Source of the DNA: Linyphia triangularis
Taxonomy: Eukaryota > Arthropoda > Arachnida > Araneae > Linyphiidae
Assembly (NCBI GenBank): GCA_963978545.1
Contig: OZ021727.1
Span: 44,863,385 to 44,927,384, forward strand
Reading direction: 5' to 3'
Length of the DNA stretch: 64,000 nucleotides
Made by a program: the position numbers and the translations under genes. A model generated the notes under the pieces. It had not been told where the DNA came from, searched no databases, and worked only from the letters and a program-made list of their open reading frames with translations. Below, piece by piece: positions 45,786 to 64,000 of this stretch (positions are counted from its first letter, which is position 1; the number at the start of each line of letters is the position of its first letter).

Positions 45786-47067
45786 AAAGAATGCTTGGGA
45801 ACTAAATACTGGGGGGTTCCGCGTCAGACCGACTATCTGGCTGGAACATCGCTGTATGGCACCCCGGGGCCCATGGTCAAGTAAGCTGGATTGGGCACAG
45901 CCTGCTAAGCGCCCCCCCCCCCCCACACACACACGGGCTGCTACGCCACTGAGTCAAGTTTTAGTGCTTTTCACTACTATATGACGGGGAAAAGAAAAAA
46001 AAAACTATTTTGTATATAAAATAAAATATCTTGTGAAATTTTTGAATAATAAATAATACTACAAATATACCACATTTTTGAAAACTGCTACTTAAAATAT
46101 TGCGTCCAATGATGAACCACTAGCAGCTCTTGAGGGATAATGACCAATCGAAGCATGCCTTTAAAAAATATCTTGGAACTTTGTAATTGGTCACAAGTCC
46201 TCATGAATTGTCATTGATGTAGTGCATAATCCTCATACTACTGTGGTATTTAAAATACTACATATGGCAGCCCTTTATTTTCTTGAACATGGGAGGTGAA
46301 AAACGCAAAAAAACAACAACACCCTTTTAACTTAGTTAAAATAGTTACATCCGCGCCATTATTTTAACAGACTGAGTTCTGATTTTTGCAACCGAATCCT
46401 GATAATCTAGTCTATGTCGTGGCATAATTTATCAATTGTTTTTTTTTTTTTTTTTCAATTTTTCGCTGTTTAAATATATAAAAAAAATACATAAATCTCG
46501 CAAGCTTAAAATTAAAAATTTAGACTATTTCTATAAACATTTACAAAAAGGGTGATATTAGTCCTTTAGTAAGACATATATACCTCTGTGTCTGCAAAAA
46601 ATTTAGATTTCTACAGCGGTTAGTTTTCCATGGAGCGCATGCGAAAAAAAAAAAAATCACTTTGACATACAATAGCTCAAAATTTAAAGTTCACATCGCA
46701 ACATTTTTCTTATCAGCCAGATGTCCCAAATATTTTTCTACAAATATGCAATATTTCATACTATTAAAATCTATAGTTTTTTTTTTTTTTTTATGTGAGA
46801 CAGAGAAGTTCACGCCGCGGAAATATTCTGAAACAGCGGCAACATTTTATAATTCTTTTTTAAATATTTTATATATTCAAATAGATTTATATTAATTGAA
46901 ATATTTTATATATTCAAATAGATTTAAAATATTCGATTTCTTATAAAAATCAGTGGGGAAAATTTCAATAAAAGAAGGCTCAAATTATACCAAACTAAAA
47001 TGGTGTTTAAAAAAATTTCAAAATAAAACTTACATCAGAAACAAAATGATTCAGCATAAAATTGCTT

Positions 47068-57125
<10,058 letters not shown>

Positions 57126-57902
57126 CTCAGTGTCTATCGCATGACGTCCCAATGCTTTCTTGCAAGCAGTCCAACGCGACACACAGGATGGAGAAAAATC
57201 TCGTATTCTAATACCGTTTCTAGTAAGAATAACAATGATTTAATGCTGCGCATGTTTCTTTCTTGTTCCCCTGAGTGTTGTGTAACCGAAATTTGACGAA
57301 GTAACAAACAGGTTTGTAAGTCGATATTTGTTCTTGGGTCAGCTGTTTTTCTCTTCTTGCTCCACTGTTTTGCTTCCTATGTATGCTAAGGAGGAACAAA
57401 AGTGAAAACGACTACTTCTTGTATTCGTTGTCTATGTGTTCAAATACGACTTTTCAGATTCAACCAGCACATTCAAATTCATTTCTATATATTTTCAAGA
57501 TACTTATTAACAAACATTCCCAGAAAAATTAAGCGTGCAAGAAAAGAAAATGATTTAATCAGAACTGTTTTGACAGAAATTAAAATAATTGACTATTTAA
57601 TAGTAGCCCCGTTTTTCTGTTGAAAAAATTATATCCTATTTCAACCCAAGACCGACAAAAAAAAAAAAAAAAAAAAATCAATTTTCCAATGTTCTTTATT
57701 ACCAATTTAGTGTAACGGAGAGGTTTTGTTAGTATGCGGTAACATCGACAATCGACATAGATATAATTTTTAATTTTTTCATGTAAGAAAAGTATTTCCT
57801 ATTTGAAATGTTCTTTCCAGTTATATTCCTTTAAAACAGTTTTAGACAAAATCCGGTTTAGATAGGATTTGTGTTTCAATATTTCAATAAATTCCATACA
57901 AT

Positions 57903-58158
57903 CATGAGCGCAGCCAGGAAGGTGTAAAGGGATGTACTTTTACCCCCTTGGATTTTGAAAATTAAAAATTATGTGAAGAAAAGTGGAATGATTCACTGGT
58001 AATAAAAGTATGATATAGGTTTTTAAATATTAAATGGATAAGAAATGCATAACTATAAATTAAAATTTCATTAAAATAGCAAATAGAAAAATCAAGGTTA
58101 CACCAAAAAATAAACCCCCTTGCATCCGTCTGAAAATATTTCTGCCGGAACCCATGTA
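57903..58158. mobile_element. MITE copy, uninterrupted
   Basis: catgagcgcagccaggaa at the left and ccggaacccatg at the right bound a 256-bp element whose reverse complement matches 38091-38258 plus 44586-44689. It shows what the BEL target looked like. Confidence 0.65.
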
Positions 58159-58470
58159 TGCAATTTCAATACAAGTATAGAATATTAATCAGAAAGATTC
58201 GTTAAATTTTAATAAAAAATTACATAAATGTCAATTATAATTTTAATAACAACAAACTTGCCCATCGCAGTGTTAAGTGAACACTTATTCGTTACTTTTT
58301 TCTTTTTGCATCACAAAGTTAGATTTGTAACCAGTTCACAAACAAGCTATTTTCAGAGTTAACCCGTTCATAGTTTCATCCTATTTGGTTGTTAATAAAT
58401 TAATCAGTAATTAATTTCCAAAGCTATCTTTAAATTCTCTAGTGGTAGAAATCAACTGAAGATAATTCCT

Positions 58471-58687
<217 letters not shown>

Positions 58688-59873
58688 AAAAATATTCGAC
58701 CCCTAACTGCATACTCCTATTTATATATTACTGATTCATTTTAACTGTAATAGTAATAAAATTAAAGTGGAATAATAATTTATTATTACATTTTAATATT
58801 ATTCTTTAAAGAGATATTTTGATGAACCAAAATAATTTTCATTGAAATTATTTACAATCGTATACAAATTTTTCTGTAATTTTCGGAATTAGAGGAAGAG
58901 AGGCAGCATAGTTATTTGAAAGTTAATTAGGTGTTTTGTATAAAAAATATAATAAACTCTGCATGTTAAAATTTAAGAACTCAACCCATTTGTAGCATTA
59001 AATAAGTACCAAAACCGATGTTATTTAATAAAAAAAAATTATGTTTTTTTTTTTTTTTTTTTTTAAACTAGAAATACAATTTAAAGGGGAAAAATCATGC
59101 TTATCTGTCAATGTTTGAGTATGTATAAACTAGTTGTGTATCAACTTTTATTTAAATTGTTCAGCTAGACAAAGAAACTTCGAAATGATTATATAATTGT
59201 TCTGTTTTTAAATTTGGGGTACGGATCATTCGAAATGGAAATATTTAGCAAAATTTTTATGGAGCAAGCGGCGCCAAAATCTTTCGTTAATTTTATTGCA
59301 TCTCAAATATATTTTCTTTTTAAGATATTTGGATAAAATAAATACTATTTTGAAAGAAATTTAATTAATAAAATATTATGAATAAAATATTATTTACAAG
59401 TATTGATAGAGAATGTTACAGTAGGGTGATAATTTCAAAGGTACCGACATCGAACACTATCTTGTTACGATAACAACATGATATTTCCCTAGATAAAAAG
59501 ATTTCCGGACTACATAGCAAAATGGATTTCCCCAATAACATAATAACTAGAATAAAGGTCAAACCATAAAAGCTCGATTTATACCAGCTAATCATCAAGT
59601 TCTTTTCCTGTTTCCGTAATACAATTACAAGGTCCTCTTCACCGAAAAGCTTTCACTTAATGAAATATATGAATTGAACCAAATTAAATAATTTATTTTT
59701 TAAATGCTTATCTGACTTAAGTAAGCTAACGGCGTTAAATAACTTTTTATTAGGGAAAGCTGTATTTTGAGAGAACCACTTATCTGCCATTCCAGGAATA
59801 CAACAACAGTAGTATATAAAATACTTTTATGATTATTCTAAACTAAAATTTTTAGAAAAGTACTTATTATTTA

Positions 59874-59937
59874 AATAAAATATTATGCATTACGTAATCA
59901 ATAAAATATTATGCATTATGTAATCAATAAAATACTA
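59874..59937 (+). repeat. 26-bp tandem repeat, 2.5 copies
   Basis: aataaaatattatgcattac begins at 59874 and 59900, with a partial unit at 59926. Confidence 0.85.
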
Positions 59938-60060
59938 TACGGAATTAAATTATGTAAACACACCCTATTAAAAATATTTGTCCTAAAATAATTGTAATAC
60001 AAACTGCATAATAATTTTGGCATTTCATCTCGTGGTATTAAGTTAAAGGATATTTAAAAG

Positions 60061-60236
60061 ATGAACTTAATGCGAGCCATTTTCCTTTTGAAAGAAAGAT
60101 ACAAAGTCGGATGGTGTCCTTCCATCAAGCTAAAAGTTTTACTTCCACTGTCTGAAAATAATAAATCGATTTCAATGAAATTCGATAGGAATATGCAGTT
60201 AGGGGTCGATTGGATCCTAACGAAAATTCGGGTAAG
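60061..60236 (+). CDS. Candidate first coding exon of an unidentified gene
   Basis: ATG at 60061 (TAA six bases upstream, same frame) opens 58 codons of balanced composition, MNLMRAIFLLKERYKVGWCP then KLKVLLPLSENNKSIS and LGVDWILTKIR, ending exactly at a consensus donor gtaagt (60232-60237 region). Unlike most open frames here it is not dominated by AT-rich codons. I do not recognise the family. Continuation would lie beyond the LINE fragment or outside the window. Confidence 0.35.
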
Positions 60237-60649
60237 TGCAAGCTTCTGAAAATTGAGATTTTTTGTTCTGTTTAAGAAGGTAATAAGGAAGAATGGTTCC
60301 TATGACAATGGTTAGCGAAATCGTGAAAACAGTTTAACAGAGTGAATATAAAATCATCAAACTTCAGATTCAATTTTGTTTTTTTGTATCTAAAGATTAT
60401 ATTACCTTCAAAAAAAATTATTTAATTAAAAAAAAGTATTTTAACTTTGATGTAAACTTAGTGATAAGCTCACACAAAAACTATGACAGTCTATCCATCA
60501 TGTGCGACGTTGACTTATTTAAAGCTATAAGTAGAAAACTACTTTTGCAATCAAAATTGTAGTCAAAGTCAACAATACGACAACTTATATTGTTACGAAA
60601 TATTGCCAAAACATCACAGAACACAATAAATTGGTTTTTTCATATGCTG

Positions 60650-61217
60650 ACTTGCCTCATATGATATAAATGACGGGATTGTTGTGATAGTTAGGACAGC
60701 TATTCTGAATCGTAATAAGAGGATAAAATTACATTGGGTTAAAGCCCACTGCGGAATTCTAGGCAATGAGCTTGCGGATGAAGCGGCAAAAGTTGCAACG
60801 ACGCAGGAGGAAATTGAGTACCGTGCTAAGTACACGAAGATACAAGCTAACACTCTTTCAAAGAAAAATATGGATCATCTATGGCAGGATAGATGGAATA
60901 ATTCCGTAAAAAGTAGAGAATTGTTTAGGCTGATTCCTGGAATTTCTAGAAAACGAAATAGGGGCAATTTCTATCTGAATCAACTTCTCACGGGACATGG
61001 CGCCTTCAAAGATCATCAAGTTAGATTCTTTAATGAAAATTGCATTTGTCCTTGCGGACACGAAAGCGAAACTGTGCAACACGTTGTGTTTGAATGCACT
61101 GGATTGCGGGAAATAAGAAGAACCTACTTTGTGAAGGACTTCAGGAAATATAATCTTGTGGAATTGATGGGATATAGCAGAACTAGAACCGGACTCGAAC
61201 TAATATGCTATCAATAA
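60650..61217 (+). pseudogene. 5'-truncated non-LTR retrotransposon (RNase H and C-terminal finger)
   Basis: The frame opens at about 60650 without a start codon. It carries the C-terminal half of an RNase H domain (KLHWVKAHCGILGNELADEA) and, near residues 135-155 of the open frame counted from 60684, a Cys/His cluster (CICPCGHESETVQHVVFEC) typical of the C-terminus of R1/LOA/I-type LINE ORF2. Reverse transcriptase and endonuclease are absent, as expected for a 5'-truncated insertion. It ends at TAA 61215-61217; no clear poly-A tail follows. Confidence 0.85.
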
Positions 61218-63608
61218 CACAAAGAGTGAGAAGTTAAGAGTTTTTCCAGGAGCCATTTTAATACATAGTATCTTCATTAAAGATAGTTTAAATATAGTAC
61301 ATCAAATCATTATGACATTTGTTTTGGAGATATCTTCGAAATTAATGTATTGATACGATAGAAATTTTTCGATTGTCACGTCTCTGCAATGCCATCAACA
61401 ACGCACCATCTCATTCGTATTCCAATCAAATCAGCTCACAATCACGAGGTTCCCTTGGTGGACGAGTTAATTGAGGCAAGAAAGCCAATACCACCAGCAA
61501 GGTCGGTCAGGTGGAAGGGTTGTCATTCCAATGACTGAAAATGCAATGTTAATCTGTATTGTCTTCAAAGAAGTGTTTGTTTCAGGATGGGATTTTTAAA
61601 TTTTCTTCGACCTTGAATTAGTTTATACCTTATTAATTTTGAAAGGAGAATCTGTTTGGCTTTCTAATCAGTGAAATGAAAATATTATCATACTTTGATA
61701 AACATTAATTCGCTTTTTAATTTACTCTGAATAAACAGATATTTGTGTGGAATTTTCTTGTGTAAGGGCCATACTGTGCCATAACCAGGGCCTATTCTGA
61801 CGGGCAGTTGTGGCTCATTTGGGCAGTCGTAAATCTGAGATTGGACAGTAGTAAAAACAAAAAAACTTTAAGAGTTCATATTTTAATTAATTAATAATTT
61901 CTTCCTCTTCATTCACTTAGCCCTTCTATATTTTACCTGATAAAATGAGTTAGAGAGTCAATATACTTACATACTCTTACTGTTAATTGTAATTCATTCA
62001 ATATATATTTATTATAATTAGTGAGTGATTTGTGAGATAGCAAGTAATCTTTGACACTTTTTATGGAGTTATTACATTTTCCTCACGAGAGAAACTTTTA
62101 CTTTTCCTGACAAGACATGTGTTTTGTTCTTAGTGAATGCTTGAATGGTTAACTTTGTTGTACAACATTATTTCTAGATTCAAAATATCCAAATTACTAT
62201 CATCCGTAAACATATCCTGCTTATGCCACTGTTCGATTTCATTACAACCTAGTTTTTATTAAGGAGAGGGAGATCGGGAGGGGGAGGGGGGGGGGGGGAG
62301 AGGAGAAGGGGGGAGAACTTGGGCAGTCGTAAATTTTGCTTAGAATAGACCTTAACCGTAACATTGTCCACAACACCATTTTTAATAATGCTTAGCAGTT
62401 TGGAACTGAGTTGCTTTGATGACAAGGCGCTGACACCTGAGCTAGCACTTCTCTTCACACCTACGCCCACACCAACGAGAGGACATAATAATCTCGAAGG
62501 CATAGTAAAGCGATCATGTAGCTCTTTCCAGAGAAAATATGAAATACGACAAACGCGTCTGCCATTTGAAGAGCAAGTACTTAAGCTACATAATACAAAA
62601 TCAATTATTTAATTCCACTTCTAGTTTTTTATTCGAATTCCTTATCCGTTGGTGGTCATCGCCCAAGTTTTGAAGAAAAAAAAAGTCGTGAACAGTCATC
62701 AGTATTCTCCACCTTGATCTCCAAAACTTAATCTTCGGCATTCCAACTTTATTTTAAAAAAGCCTTTTTGTTGAATCTTGAATATCAATTGGATTATAAG
62801 GCTCATTGTGAGACATGTTTTTCATGAGTGAAGTGAAGAATGTTGAAAGAATAAAAACTGGATTTAGTATTTGGTTTTCTTTCAGTAAGTGTATAGTTCA
62901 TTGAGGTCAATGCAGTGACATAGCTTCTTTTTCTTTTCTTTTTTTTATTTCTTTTCCACAACACTGCAGTGTTTTCCGTCGGTAAATCGGGTTCCCATTT
63001 GTTTTGTACTTCAGGAATAAGAGGGTTTTTCTCTCTCTCTCAATTTCTTCTAATTCCAAAACAGAGAAAATAAAAATTAGAAGATGAAAAAAAGAAACCC
63101 TACCAATTATTGATTTGAAGTTAGGTATCTAGTTGGTTTTTCGTTTCTAAGGCAAAATTCTTATCTTACAAAATTTTTTTTTAAATGATAAAATGAGATC
63201 AGCCGTGTAAATTTAACTTTTTCTACTTTTAGTTTTAAAGCAACATACTAAGTCAGAGTTGGAATAATTTTAGAACGGGATAACAAGTTCGAAAGCAAAA
63301 AAAAAAATTTTAAAAATATCGTGATACCAAAATATTTTAATGAAGACATAGACAAAAATCTATATCATCCACTCTCTCTCCCCCTATCCCCCCAAAAAAA
63401 GTGTTTCAAAGGTGAAATACAATAAGAGTTAGTAGTGTGGGGAGACGCGGGGTTACGCGTTCCTCCACTTTTCAAGAAAATACCCATGCGTTCTCCTACT
63501 TCTAAAAACACTGAAGTCCATTCCCCCACTTTTAAAAACTACTAAAGAAAACTATCATTAACCTTTAAATGTAGTAACACTACGAAAAAGTAATTTAAAG
63601 TTTTCAAA

Positions 63609-63653
<45 letters not shown>

Positions 63654-64000
63654 AGTCTTCTATTAATTAAATTTTATGAAAGTATACACATTCGGAAGCA
63701 CCATTTAAATCTAAATAACCAGTTATGTATATAATGTTGAATTATTACTTCATTTTATCCCTTACTTCCAAGTAAAAAAACGAAGTCACAGAATATTAAT
63801 TAAAATAACAAGAAAATGTGTATCTTTGTTAAAAACGAGTGTTAAGAAGAATAAATTATTTCTTTACTAGTTATAATTTCGTATCTTATAATAAAAATAT
63901 TTTCATTTACCGTTGGGGAGGGGGTGCACTTGTCTCCAACTTTTGGGCATCCCCCCCCCACTTCCCCCCCCCCCCCCCACTTCTACCACTGATAACAGTA
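61218..64000. other. Repeat-rich right end of the window
   Basis: No gene supported. A decayed MITE probably spans about 61789-62355 (gggcctattctgac on the left, the inverse gcttagaatagacctt on the right, both next to gggcagtcgtaaat). Another lies at about 63434-63991, with gtagtgtggggagacgcg on the left and ccccacttctaccactg on the right. G-, C- and A-tracts are frequent. Confidence 0.4.

Larger units (their letters stand above)
44690..47067. other. Intergenic repeats downstream of the LRMDA-like gene
   Basis: Contains a decayed Helitron-like end (aggggtattcgtcccct hairpin near 44874, followed by a gctcgcc-rich segment), the tRNA-like tandem unit, a foldback copy, a hAT-like right end with poly-C (about 45912-45953, ctacgccactg) and a duplicated AT phrase near 46863-46930. 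No gene supported. Confidence 0.45.

Noticed and set aside
61789..62355. Complete MITE with clear termini
   Set aside because: Terminal similarity is limited to about 14 bp with mismatches and no target duplication was found, so it is mentioned only within the regional entry.

Overview
The window is AT-rich metazoan nuclear DNA with short exons, GT-AG introns, many transposable elements, long microsatellites and homopolymer runs. The host genes (mitochondrial chaperonin-10, a vanin/biotinidase-type amidohydrolase, an LRMDA-type leucine-rich-repeat protein) together with BEL/Pao and gypsy LTR elements, hAT elements, Helitrons and a tRNA-derived SINE fit an arthropod. A chelicerate such as a spider is my best guess, but nothing here proves it.

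Layout. 1-10.4 kb: repeat-filled sequence upstream of and inside an intron of HSPE1, including a 176-190 bp tandem array, a hAT-like element (4141-6334) and a long-TIR DNA transposon (7527-10356) that stops 18 nt before HSPE1 exon 3. 10375-10862: the last two HSPE1 coding exons (+). 15.4-21.0 kb: a three-exon vanin-like gene (-) with two MITEs in its introns. 22065-32466: a gypsy-type LTR element with LTRs differing at 1 of 459 positions; it lacks most of pol and carries a 6.6 kb hAT element (8-bp TSD), which itself holds a second hAT (8-bp TSD) and a Helitron; a SINE is inserted separately. 32.5-38.1 kb: a second SINE copy, a 48-codon signal-peptide ORF, a Helitron and a foldback element. 38259-44580: a BEL/Pao element (LTRs differ at 1 of 184 positions, 5-bp TSD) inserted into an older MITE; its reading frame is broken. 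45-46 kb: a tandem tRNA-like unit joined to a second foldback copy. 47068-57125: a seven-exon LRMDA-like gene (-) reconstructed exon by exon with matching phases. 57-64 kb: sparse; one possible first exon (60061-60236), a truncated LINE RNase H fragment, microsatellites and decayed MITEs.

The three host genes have no evident functional link. The window is chiefly a record of transposon activity around them, including two insertions that end within about 25 nt of a splice site. Reading-frame damage in the LTR elements is described but no repaired sequence is given. All homology calls are from recognised motifs, not from a search.
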